Positions 25,196 to 32,981 of a stretch of DNA of 64,000 bases are shown piece by piece (position 1 is the first letter of the stretch; each line of letters opens with the position of its first letter). Below the pieces are notes generated by a model. The model did no database searches. It was not told the DNA's origin and saw nothing but the letters and a program-made list of their open reading frames with translations. Made by a program: the position numbers and the translations under genes. This stretch comes from Streptomyces sp. NRRL S-1022. Its GTDB lineage: Bacteria > Actinomycetota > Actinomycetes > Streptomycetales > Streptomycetaceae. The stretch is taken from positions 1-64,000 of the forward strand of contig NZ_JOIU01000014.1 of NCBI RefSeq assembly GCF_000720135.1, read 5' to 3'.

Positions 25196-26497
25196 TTGAG
25201 CCTCAGCTACCGCCAGCCCGGCGTCGTCCTCACCGACCGCCGCTTCACCGTGCCCCTCGACCACGCCGACCCGGGCGGCGAGACCATCGAGCTGTACGCC
25301 CGCGAGGCGGTGGCGAGCGACAAGGCCGGGCAGGACCTGCCCTGGCTGGTGTACCTGCAAGGCGGCCCCGGCTTCGGGGCGAATCGTTTCGTCGGACGTC
25401 AGGCCTGGCTCGACCGGGCGCTGAAGGAGTACCGCGTCCTGCTGCTCGACCAGCGCGGCACCGGCCGCTCCACGCCCGCCACCCGGCAGACCCTGCCGCT
25501 GCGCGGCGGCCCCGCCGCCCAGGCCGACTACCTCACCCGCTTCCGCGCCGACTCCATCGTCCGCGACTGCGAGGCCATCCGCTCCCGGGTCACCGGCGGC
25601 GCCCCGTGGACCGTGCTCGGCCAGAGCTTCGGCGGCTTCTGCACGGTGTCGTACCTCTCCCTCGCCCCCGAGGGCATCGACACCGCGATCGTCACCGGCG
25701 GCCTGCCCTCCCTGCACGCCCACGCCGACGACGTCTACCGGGCCGCCTACCCGCGCGTCGAACGCAAGGTCACCGCGCACTACGCCCGCTACCCGCAGGA
25801 CGTGGAGCGGGCCCGCCGGATCGCCGACCACCTCCTCACCCGCGACGTGGTCCTTCCGAACGGCTACCGCTTCACCGTCGAGGCCTTCCAGTCCCTCGGC
25901 CTGATGCTCGGCACGAGCGACGGCAGCCACCGGCTGCATCACCTGCTGGAGGACGCCTTCGTGGCGACCCCGGCCGGCCTGGAGCTGTCCGACGCCTTCC
26001 AGGAGCAGGCCCAGTCCCTCCTGTCGTACGCCTCCCACCCCCTCTACGCCCTCGTCCACGAGTCGATCTACGGCCTGGACGCCCGCCCGACCGCGTGGGC
26101 CGCCGAACGCGTGCGCGCCGAGTTCCCGCAGTTCGACGCGGCCAAGGCGCTCACCGGAGACGGCCCGGTGCTCTTCACCGGCGAGACCGTGCACCCCTGG
26201 ATGTTCGACACCGACCCGGCCCTGCGCCCCTTGCGCGAGACGGCCGGACTGCTCGCCGCCCGCACCGACTGGCGCCCCCTCTACGACCCGGCACGCCTCG
26301 CCGCCAACGAGGTTCCGGTCGCCGCGGCCGTCTACCACGACGACATGTACGTCGACACCGCCCACTCCCTGGAGACGGCCGCCACGATCCGCGGCCTGCG
26401 CCCCTGGGTCACCAACGAGTACGAGCACGACGGCCTGCGCGCGGGCGCCCCCCGCGTCCTGGACCGGCTGCTGGCGCTGGTGCGCGACGAGGTGTGA
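25196..26497 (+). CDS. Prolyl aminopeptidase-like S33 alpha/beta hydrolase
   Basis: 433 residues from the TTG at 25196, chosen for the CAGGAG six bases before it; the open frame continues upstream. The oxyanion motif GGPG is at 56-59, DQRGTGRS follows near 85, and the nucleophile is Ser144 in LGQSFGGFC. A late HDDMYVD segment and the C-terminal NEYEHDGLRAG probably supply the acid and catalytic His. It is cytoplasmic, with no signal peptide. S33 peptidases of this length release N-terminal proline from peptides. It stands alone behind an AT-richer stretch (about 25107-25125) that may hold its promoter. Confidence 0.9.
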   Translation: MSLSYRQPGVVLTDRRFTVPLDHADPGGETIELYAREAVASDKAGQDLPWLVYLQGGPGFGANRFVGRQAWLDRALKEYRVLLLDQRGTGRSTPATRQTLPLRGGPAAQADYLTRFRADSIVRDCEAIRSRVTGGAPWTVLGQSFGGFCTVSYLSLAPEGIDTAIVTGGLPSLHAHADDVYRAAYPRVERKVTAHYARYPQDVERARRIADHLLTRDVVLPNGYRFTVEAFQSLGLMLGTSDGSHRLHHLLEDAFVATPAGLELSDAFQEQAQSLLSYASHPLYALVHESIYGLDARPTAWAAERVRAEFPQFDAAKALTGDGPVLFTGETVHPWMFDTDPALRPLRETAGLLAARTDWRPLYDPARLAANEVPVAAAVYHDDMYVDTAHSLETAATIRGLRPWVTNEYEHDGLRAGAPRVLDRLLALVRDEV

Positions 26498-26564
26498 CGC
26501 GGCCGCAGCCGGCCGCTGCGAGGGGCGGGCCGGCAGGTCACGGCAGGTCAGTAGGCTGGACCCC

Positions 26565-27422
26565 ATGCCGGATCAGATAGCCGACCCCGACCCCGACCTG
26601 CGCGGCGACTGCGCGCGGTGCTTCGGGCTGTGCTGCGTCGCCCTGCCCTTCGCCCGCTCCGCCGACTTCGCGCTGGACAAGCCCGCTGGCAAGCCCTGCC
26701 CCAACCTCCAGGGCGACCACCGCTGCGGCATCCACGCCGGCCTGCGGACGAAGGGCTTCACCGGCTGCACGGTCTACGACTGCTTCGGCGCCGGCCAGAA
26801 GGTCTCTCAGGTCACCTTCGGGGGGCAGGACTGGCGCACCGGACCGAAGGACCAGGCGCGCCGGATGTTCGAGGTGTTCCCGGTCGTCCGGCAACTGCAC
26901 GAGCTGCTGTGGTACCTGACCGAGGCACTCGGTCTGCCCGCCGCCCGGCCCGTCCACCCCGAGCTGCGGCAGGCGCTGGAGAAGACCGAGCGGCTCACCC
27001 GGCAGACCCCCGAGGAGCTGGCGGCGCTGGACGTGGGCGCGCACCGGCAGGAGGTCAACGTGCTCCTGCTGCGCACCAGCGAACTGGCCCGGGCCGGCGC
27101 CGGCGGCAACGGCAGGGGGAGGGGGAAGGGCAGGGGCAGGGACCGGCGGGGCGCGGACCTCATCGGCGCCCGGCTCAGGGGCGCCGACCTGCGCGGGGCG
27201 AGCCTGCGCGGCGCTTACCTGATAGCCGCCGACCTCACCGGTGCCGACCTGCGCGACGCGGACCTGATCGGTGCCGATCTGCGTGACGCCGACCTGACCG
27301 ACGCGGACCTCACCGGTGCCTTCTTCCTCACCCAGCCGCAGGTCAACGCGGCCCGGGGCAGTGCGGGGACGCGGCTGCCGGTGTCAGTCGGCCGCCCCGT
27401 GCACTGGACAGCGGGGGACTGA
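26565..27422 (+). CDS. Cys-rich plus pentapeptide-repeat protein
   Basis: 285 residues. The N-terminal part has a cysteine cluster (C16, C19, C23, C24, then PCPNLQGDHRCGIH and GCTVYDCFGAG) that looks like a metal or Fe-S site. A Gly/Arg/Lys linker near 180-193 leads into about a dozen pentapeptide repeats of the A(D/N)LxGA type (GADLIGARLRGADLRGASL and onward), predicted to form a quadrilateral beta-helix. The tail FFLTQPQVNAARGS is typical after such repeats. The combination is common in Streptomyces but unassigned. Its 3' end overlaps the convergent P450 gene by 39 bases. Confidence 0.85.
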   Translation: MPDQIADPDPDLRGDCARCFGLCCVALPFARSADFALDKPAGKPCPNLQGDHRCGIHAGLRTKGFTGCTVYDCFGAGQKVSQVTFGGQDWRTGPKDQARRMFEVFPVVRQLHELLWYLTEALGLPAARPVHPELRQALEKTERLTRQTPEELAALDVGAHRQEVNVLLLRTSELARAGAGGNGRGRGKGRGRDRRGADLIGARLRGADLRGASLRGAYLIAADLTGADLRDADLIGADLRDADLTDADLTGAFFLTQPQVNAARGSAGTRLPVSVGRPVHWTAGD

Positions 27423-28949
27423 AGGGCGCTGTGAGCTGTCGTCGGCCGGCTGCGGGCTCGTCGTGGCCGGCCGCGCGGTTCCCCGCACCCCTTCGGGGCG
27501 CCGCGGTCGGCGCTCCAGCCGCAGCCGCAGCCCCTCCGGCATCAGCGTCAGGCGTTCGGAGACGGTGAGCCGGTAGCCGGGGTCGGCGTGCAGCTCGTAG
27601 CGGCGCAGCAGCAGGCCGAGGACCAGGGTCGCCTCGTGCAGGGCGAACTGGCGGCCGATGCAGGCCCGGGCGCCGGTGCCGAACGGCTTGAAGGTGTGCG
27701 GCGGCCGGGCCCGTACGGCCGCCGCGGTGAAGCGGTCCGGGTCGAAGCGGTCGGCGTCCTCGCCCCACACCTCCGGTGCCCGGTGCAGCATCGGCGTCAG
27801 CACCAGGGCCCACGCGCCCCGGCGCATCGGATGCTCCCCGGCGAGGACCGTGTCCCGCAGAGCCTCGCGGGCGAAGGCGGGCGCGGTCGGCCACAGCCGC
27901 AGCGACTCGTCCAGTACCCGGCGGACGTAGCGCAGCTTGGCGATCCGGTCGTAACCGGGCCGCGGGTCGTCGCCCCAGACCCGGTCCACCTCGGCGCGGG
28001 CCCGGGCGGCGGTCTCGGGGTGCCGGGCGAGGTAGTGGAGGGCGAAGGAGAGGGCGCCCGAGGTGGTCTCGTGGCCCGCCACCAGGAACGTGATCACCTG
28101 CTTGCGGACGTTCTCCGCGGACAGCCTCCGCCCGGTCCGCGGGTGCGCGGTCGCCAGCATGCGGTCCAGCAGGTCCCCCTCGCCGCCACCGGACCGGCGC
28201 CGGGCGGCCACCAGGCCGTCCACGGTGCGGTCGAGGTACGCCATGTCGGCCGCGTTGCGCCGGCCGGCGGCGCGCAGCAGCAGCGGGGCGAGCGGCCCGG
28301 GCACGCTGTTCAGCCGCTGGGCGTAGCCGAGGGTGCCGACCATCGCCGTGACGAAGGGGTGCGGGCGGTCCCGTTCGAAGGAGCCGAAGTCGTGCCCGAA
28401 GCCGGTCCGGGCGATCGTCTCCAGGGTCAGCCGGGTCATGTCGCCGGGCACGTCCACCGTGCGTCCGGCCGCCAGCTCGCGGTCCCAGTGGTCGGTGAGC
28501 CGTCCGGCGACCGCGAGCATCATGCCGTGGTAGCCCTCCATGGCCTCCCGGCTGAACCCGGGCGCCAGGACGTCGTGCGCCAGCTGCCAGTTGGGTTCGT
28601 GGTTGTAGGCGGTGAACAGGCCGTCGCCGGCGACCGGCCGCAGATTGGCGACGCCCAGCCCGACGTGCTTGGCGAACCGCGACTCGTCGGCGAGGTCGGC
28701 GACCAGCCCGGCCCCCCACACGAACACGAACTCCTTGCCGAAGGCCCGGCGCCGGAATATCGGCCCCAGCTCGCGCGCGAAGCGCATCGAGTCCTGCACC
28801 GGCCGCCTCCGGTCGGCGCCGAGCACATCGCCGAGCAGCGGCAGCCGGTGCGGCGGATGCGGTATGCGGTGCAGTCCGGGCCAGCCCTGCTCGGCGCTCC
28901 GGAAACCCTTCGGCAGCCCGGTCCCCGTGGCCCCCGTCGTCTCCGCCAT
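27384..28949 (-). CDS. Stand-alone CYP102-type cytochrome P450
   Basis: 521 residues from the ATG at 28949. P450 landmarks are the I-helix AGHETTSG near 290, ExxR in DESLRLWPT, and the haem loop FKPFGTGARACIGRQFALHEA with the ligand Cys near 430. The sequence resembles the haem half of CYP102 (P450-BM3) proteins, including LFTAYNHEPNWQLAHDVLAPGFS. It ends in a 45-residue Pro/Arg/Ser-rich tail with no reductase. Streptomyces coelicolor CYP102B1 is a known fatty-acid hydroxylase of this stand-alone kind. Redox partners must come from elsewhere. A divergent TetR gene and a 13-bp-arm palindrome suggest local control. Confidence 0.92.
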   Translation of the reverse strand: MAETTGATGTGLPKGFRSAEQGWPGLHRIPHPPHRLPLLGDVLGADRRRPVQDSMRFARELGPIFRRRAFGKEFVFVWGAGLVADLADESRFAKHVGLGVANLRPVAGDGLFTAYNHEPNWQLAHDVLAPGFSREAMEGYHGMMLAVAGRLTDHWDRELAAGRTVDVPGDMTRLTLETIARTGFGHDFGSFERDRPHPFVTAMVGTLGYAQRLNSVPGPLAPLLLRAAGRRNAADMAYLDRTVDGLVAARRRSGGGEGDLLDRMLATAHPRTGRRLSAENVRKQVITFLVAGHETTSGALSFALHYLARHPETAARARAEVDRVWGDDPRPGYDRIAKLRYVRRVLDESLRLWPTAPAFAREALRDTVLAGEHPMRRGAWALVLTPMLHRAPEVWGEDADRFDPDRFTAAAVRARPPHTFKPFGTGARACIGRQFALHEATLVLGLLLRRYELHADPGYRLTVSERLTLMPEGLRLRLERRPRRPEGVRGTARPATTSPQPADDSSQRPSVPRCPVHGAAD

Positions 28950-29008
28950 GACGCGATCTCCCTTGATCAGCGGATGGTTGCAGCAGTGACGCGCTCGTGT
29001 TGTACGTG

Positions 29009-29047
29009 GGTTCAATAACGGTTCCAGTGTCGTCCCGTTGTTGAACC
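29009..29047. promoter_or_regulatory. Palindromic operator between P450 and TetR genes
   Basis: GGTTCAATAACGG (29009-29021) and CCGTTGTTGAACC (29035-29047) form an inverted repeat with 12 of 13 bases matching and a 13-base spacer. It lies between the divergent P450 (start 28949) and TetR (start 29069) genes, 22 bases from the latter. Best explained as the TetR binding site controlling both genes. Confidence 0.75.
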
Positions 29048-29068
29048 GGCGTCAAGTAAAGTGACGGC

Positions 29069-29683
29069 ATGCCCGCGAACCAGGGGGAACGCGCCCGGCG
29101 CAGACTCAGCACCGCGGAACGCCGTGAGCAGCTGCTGTCGGTCGGCGCGAAGCTGTTCTCGGAGAGCCCCTACGACGACGTGTGGATCGAGCAGGTCGCC
29201 GAGATCGCCGGGGTCTCGCGCGGGCTGCTGTACCACTACTTCCCGACCAAGCGGGAGTTCTTCGCCGCCGTCGTGGAGCGGGAGAGTGCGCGCATGCTGC
29301 GCATGACGGCGGCGGTGCCCGGGGTGCCGGTGCGCGAGCAGCTCACCGCCGGCCTCGACACCTACCTCGGCTACGTCGAGGCGCACGCCCACGGCTTCCG
29401 CGCCTTCCACCGTGCCGACGCGGCCGGCGACCAGGCCGTGCGTCGGGTCTACCAGCGGGCCCTGGCCGCCCAGGAGCGGCAGATCCTGGCCGCGCTCGCC
29501 GCCGACCCCGAGTTCGGGCCCGTCGTCGAGACCGCTCCCCAGGTGCGCCTGGCGGTGCGTGGCTGGCTCGCCTTCACCACCGCCGTCTGCCTCGAATGGC
29601 TGCGCGGGGAGGGCGAGTTCGGCCGGGAACAGGTGCGCGATCTGTGCGCCCGCGCCCTGCTGGGCGCCCTCGCGCACTCCTGA
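29069..29683 (+). CDS. TetR-family regulator of the adjacent P450
   Basis: 204 residues. The N-terminal TetR domain (about 14-60) shows RREQLLSVGAKLFSESPYDD and the helix-turn-helix VAEIAGVSRGLLYHYFPTKREFF. The rest is an all-helical ligand domain. It is transcribed divergently from the CYP102-type P450 with a strong palindrome between the two, so autoregulation and repression of the P450 are likely. A fatty acid or related ligand is plausible. Confidence 0.93.
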   Translation: MPANQGERARRRLSTAERREQLLSVGAKLFSESPYDDVWIEQVAEIAGVSRGLLYHYFPTKREFFAAVVERESARMLRMTAAVPGVPVREQLTAGLDTYLGYVEAHAHGFRAFHRADAAGDQAVRRVYQRALAAQERQILAALAADPEFGPVVETAPQVRLAVRGWLAFTTAVCLEWLRGEGEFGREQVRDLCARALLGALAHS

Positions 29684-29709
29684 CGGCCCCGGCCGCCGGT
29701 GCGGCCTGG

Positions 29710-29760
29710 TTGGCGTGCGCCTCGATCTCCGATAGGTTAGGCAAGGCTTACCTAAGGAGG
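29710..29760 (+). promoter_or_regulatory. Iron-box promoter (DmdR/IdeR type) with overlapping ribosome site
   Basis: TTGGCG (29710-29715) and TAGGTT (29733-29738) are spaced 17 bases. The 19-bp box TTAGGCAAGGCTTACCTAA at 29737-29755 matches the actinobacterial iron-box consensus of DtxR-family repressors and covers the end of the -10 element. The Shine-Dalgarno AAGGAGG starts within its last two bases. Iron-bound DmdR would shut this promoter. Confidence 0.85.
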
Positions 29761-29766
29761 TCTCGG

Positions 29767-30492
29767 ATGGGTGACACGCAGGACTGGACGGCCGCCCCCG
29801 GCGCGGCGGAACGGGCCCGCTCGGTGCTGGCCGTCGCGTGGTCGTGCGCGGTGACCGCGGACGGCGCGCGCGAGGAGTACGCCGGTGCCCACACCGTCAC
29901 CGAGGACGGCGCGGTACGCCTGGCGGTGCCCGACGACAGTGCCCTGTTCGGAGCGGTCCTGTGCGCCCCGCGTCAAGAGCCCTCGGCCCTGCTGGAGTTC
30001 GCCGACGTGGCGCCCGTACCGGTACGCCACCGCATCCGCGCCCGGCTCTTCCTCTCCGGCTGGTTCGCCCCGTCCGGGGGCGCCCTCCTCTTCCGCCCCG
30101 CCCGCGTGGTGCTGCGCCGCTCCGACGGGGCGGTGGTGGTCGGCCCGGACGAGTTCGCCGCCGCCCGCCCCGACCCCCTCGCCGGCTCCGAGGCCCGGCT
30201 GCTCACCCACCTCGCCGACGCCCACCCGGACGCCGTCGAGCGGCTCACCCGCCTGGTGCGGCCCGAGAGCCTGCACGCCGCGACCCGGGTGGCGCCGCTC
30301 GCCGTCGACCGGCACGGACTGACCCTGCGCATCGAACGCACCCGCGCCCACGGCGACGTACGGCTGCCCTTCCACGCGCCCGCCGACGACGTCGCCCAGC
30401 TCACCGAGCGCATGCACGCCCTGCTGGCGCAGGCCGGTGCCGCCGGCTGCCCCCGCGCGCTACAGCGGCAGCGCGCAGACGGCGACGGGTGA
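29767..30492 (+). CDS. DUF2470-type protein, iron-regulated
   Basis: 241 residues from the ATG at 29767, directly behind the iron box and AAGGAGG. The C-terminal half (LLTHLADAHPDAVERLTRL, then VDRHGLTLRIERTRAHGDVRLPFHAPADDVAQLTERMHALL) matches DUF2470, which occurs in haem-utilisation and pyridoxamine-oxidase-like proteins. The N-terminal half is a split-barrel-like region with no obvious cofactor residue. Regulation by iron argues for a role in haem or iron handling in the cytoplasm. Its stop lies inside the 3' end of the convergent lactonase gene. Confidence 0.8.
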   Translation: MGDTQDWTAAPGAAERARSVLAVAWSCAVTADGAREEYAGAHTVTEDGAVRLAVPDDSALFGAVLCAPRQEPSALLEFADVAPVPVRHRIRARLFLSGWFAPSGGALLFRPARVVLRRSDGAVVVGPDEFAAARPDPLAGSEARLLTHLADAHPDAVERLTRLVRPESLHAATRVAPLAVDRHGLTLRIERTRAHGDVRLPFHAPADDVAQLTERMHALLAQAGAAGCPRALQRQRADGDG

Positions 30493-31695
30493 GGCGAACG
30501 GCTCGCCCACCAGGCGCAGTTCACCGCGCTCCGTGTCGACACGGAAGACGGTGACCGTGCCGGAGCGCTGGTTCGCCGCGAACAGCAGCCGGCCGTCCGG
30601 CGAGAACGCGATCTGCCGCGGGAAGTCCCCGCCCACCGGCACCGTGCCGAGCAGCCGCAGCCGGGCCCCGGCGGCCTCGACGGCGTACCGGGCGAGGCTG
30701 TTGTGACCCCGGTTGGCGAGGAATGCGTACCGGCCGTTCGCCGTCACCAGGAGCTGCGCCGGGTAGTTGGTGCCCCCGTCCGACCCCGTCGGCTGCGGTT
30801 CGCCCACGCGCAGCCGGCCGGAGCGCGGGTCGTACGCGCACACGGCCACGGTGTCGTCCACCTCGTTGGCCAGGTAGGCGTACCGGCCGCCCGGGTGGAA
30901 GGTCAGGTGGCGCGGGCCCGCGCCGGGCCGGGTCCGCGCCCGGGCCACCTCGGTGAGCGTGCCCCGGGCCGGGTCGAGGCGGTAGGTGTAGACGGTGTCG
31001 GTGCCCAGGTCCACGGCGAGCACGTGCCCGCCGTCGGGACCGGTCACGAACTGGTGGGCGTGCGGCCCCTGCCGGCCGGGACCGGGCGGGGGAGAGGTGT
31101 GGATGACCAGGTCGGTGCGCTCGCCCAGGGCGCCCGAGGCGTCGATCGGGTGCACGGCGACACTGCCCGAACCGTAGTCGGCGCTCAGCAGCCAGCGCCC
31201 GCTCGGATGCACCGACAGGTGGCAGGACCCGGCGCCGCCGGTGCTCCGGGTGCCGAGGACCTTCCGGTCCGCGAGGCGCACGGCCGTCACCCCGCCGTCC
31301 TGCCGCTCGTCCACCGCGTACAGCGTGCGGCCGTCCGGATGCACGGCGAGGTACGACGGATCGGGGACCCCGGTCAGCGTGCCCGACCCGGTGATCCGGC
31401 CCGACTCCGGGTCGTACGACGCCAGGCCGATGCCGGTGCCGCCGCCGTCGACGGAGGTGTACGTGCCCACGTACAGCGGGCGCGGCCCGGACGGTTCCCG
31501 GGACGGCGGGGCCGCGTCCGGTGCGCTCCGCGGGGCCCCGGTGTCCGACGGCGGGGCGGCCGGGGACGGCACCGCGACGACGGCGGCCGTGCCGGCCACG
31601 GCCCCGACGAACCGGCGTCTGGTCCAGCCGCCGCGCTCGCCGTCCCGCCGGGGCGGGGACGATCCCTCGCCCGCCGTCCGTGCCTCCGTGTCCAT
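30460..31695 (-). CDS. Lactonase-family beta-propeller, Tat-exported
   Basis: 411 residues from the ATG at 31695. A twin-arginine signal (GWTRRRFVGAVAGTAAVVAVP, about 23-43) and a Pro/Ala-rich linker precede a seven-bladed propeller of the 6-phosphogluconolactonase/YkgB type: PLYVGTYTSVDGGGTGIGLASYDPESG, GPHAHQFVTGPDGGHVLAVDLGTD, GAGPRHLTFHPGGRYAYLANE and DFPRQIAFSPDGRLLFAANQRSG. Cytoplasmic relatives hydrolyse 6-phosphogluconolactone. Export suggests a different lactone or muconate-type substrate here. It overlaps the end of the convergent DUF2470 gene by 33 bases. Confidence 0.88.
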   Translation of the reverse strand: MDTEARTAGEGSSPPRRDGERGGWTRRRFVGAVAGTAAVVAVPSPAAPPSDTGAPRSAPDAAPPSREPSGPRPLYVGTYTSVDGGGTGIGLASYDPESGRITGSGTLTGVPDPSYLAVHPDGRTLYAVDERQDGGVTAVRLADRKVLGTRSTGGAGSCHLSVHPSGRWLLSADYGSGSVAVHPIDASGALGERTDLVIHTSPPPGPGRQGPHAHQFVTGPDGGHVLAVDLGTDTVYTYRLDPARGTLTEVARARTRPGAGPRHLTFHPGGRYAYLANEVDDTVAVCAYDPRSGRLRVGEPQPTGSDGGTNYPAQLLVTANGRYAFLANRGHNSLARYAVEAAGARLRLLGTVPVGGDFPRQIAFSPDGRLLFAANQRSGTVTVFRVDTERGELRLVGEPFASPVAVCALPL

Positions 31696-31804
31696 GCCGC
31701 ACCTCAGGTCGTCGGTCGCCCCCCTGGTGACAGCCACCTTGGCCCGTGCCGGCCGGCAAGGGCAAGTCCGGCGACCGCCGTTGCGCGGCACGCGACGGCG
31801 GTGG

Positions 31805-32935
31805 TCACCACTCCCCGTCCTCGACCGGCTTGCCCGGCGCGTCCTTCAGCGGTGCCACCTGGCCGGCGGACGGTGCCTGCCACGGGTCCAGGTCGGCCCC
31901 GAGCCACTCGCCGAGCGGCTCGACCCCTCCCAGGGTGTCCGTGGGGGCGAGGTCGTCGGCGTCCGCGTCGTAGTAGTCGTACCAGGGCAGGCCCGCGCGG
32001 GTGTACGCCGCCCGGTCGACCGGTGACGGCGGGGGCGCCTCGCCGGTGATCCGGCGCCACTCCGGGGGCGTGACCAGGTGCACGAACACCCGGCCCGCCG
32101 GTTCCTCGGACCAGTCGCCGAGCGGCCGGTCGTCCTGGTAGACCTCCTGCCGCATCGAGCCGCCGACGCCCAGCCCCATCGCCGCGGCGCGCCGCGGGGC
32201 GGCGGCGGCCGGGGGCGGGGGAGCGCCGTAGGACGCGGCGGGCGGCGGCGAGCCCGCGGCCCCGCCCGGCGGCGGACCGCCCGGGGCCGGTGCCGCCATG
32301 GGCAGGGCGGCACCGAAGCCGCCGGGCGGCCCGTAGCTGCCGGTCGCGCCGAAGCCGCCGGGCGGTACCGGGGGCAGTGCCCGCTCCCGCTCCCGCTCCT
32401 GACGCCGCCACGTGGCGAGGGCGTCCTCCTTCAGCGGGAACGACTGGAGCTGGACACCGCCCCACACCTCCTCGCCGGTGACCTGCCCCTCCACGGTCGC
32501 GCCCAGCCCCAGCGGCACGGCCACGAACTGGCGGACCGTGCCCTTGCCGGAGTTGATGCCGTCCAGCCAGGGCTGGCGGGGCAGCACCACGTAGTTCTGC
32601 GGACGCCGCGCCAGCCGGTCCCGCCACGGCTCACCGGACACCGCGCACACCTTGCCCACGCCGACCTGGAGCGCGGCCGGCTCCGCGGTGCCCGCGAAAC
32701 TCAGCCACATCGCCTCGCGCAGGTACACCGGCAGCATCACCCCGCCGCGTGCCCGCATCTGCTCCGGCACCCGGTCGGCGTGGTCCGCCACCCGCCGGAC
32801 CGGGAACTCGCCCAGACCCGGCGGCAGCGGATGCGTGCCGCTCTCCGGCAGCCGCAGTGTGCGCACGAACCGCACCGCCACCCCGCCGGGCAGCCGCAGC
32901 GTGTTCCCGTCGATCCGGACCCCGCCACCCGTCAT
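31805..32935 (-). CDS. Conserved actinobacterial protein of unknown function
   Basis: 376 residues from the ATG at 32935; a start at 32998 would add 21 residues. The first 200 residues look folded (VAVRFVRTLRLPESGTHPLPPG, LPVYLREAMWLSFAG, RPQNYVVLPRQPWLDGINSG, TVRQFVAVPLGLGATVEGQVTG). A Gly/Pro/Ala-rich linker of about 80 residues leads to a conserved C-terminal part with VFVHLVTPPEWRRITGEAPP and acidic runs. No membrane segment or catalytic motif is seen. It lies 46 bases downstream of the FUSC gene on the same strand. I do not recognise its function. Confidence 0.7.
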   Translation of the reverse strand: MTGGGVRIDGNTLRLPGGVAVRFVRTLRLPESGTHPLPPGLGEFPVRRVADHADRVPEQMRARGGVMLPVYLREAMWLSFAGTAEPAALQVGVGKVCAVSGEPWRDRLARRPQNYVVLPRQPWLDGINSGKGTVRQFVAVPLGLGATVEGQVTGEEVWGGVQLQSFPLKEDALATWRRQERERERALPPVPPGGFGATGSYGPPGGFGAALPMAAPAPGGPPPGGAAGSPPPAASYGAPPPPAAAAPRRAAAMGLGVGGSMRQEVYQDDRPLGDWSEEPAGRVFVHLVTPPEWRRITGEAPPPSPVDRAAYTRAGLPWYDYYDADADDLAPTDTLGGVEPLGEWLGADLDPWQAPSAGQVAPLKDAPGKPVEDGEW

Positions 32936-32981
32936 GCGCCCGCTCCCTCGCCTCCCGCGCCGGCCCGCCCCGGCGGCTTCC

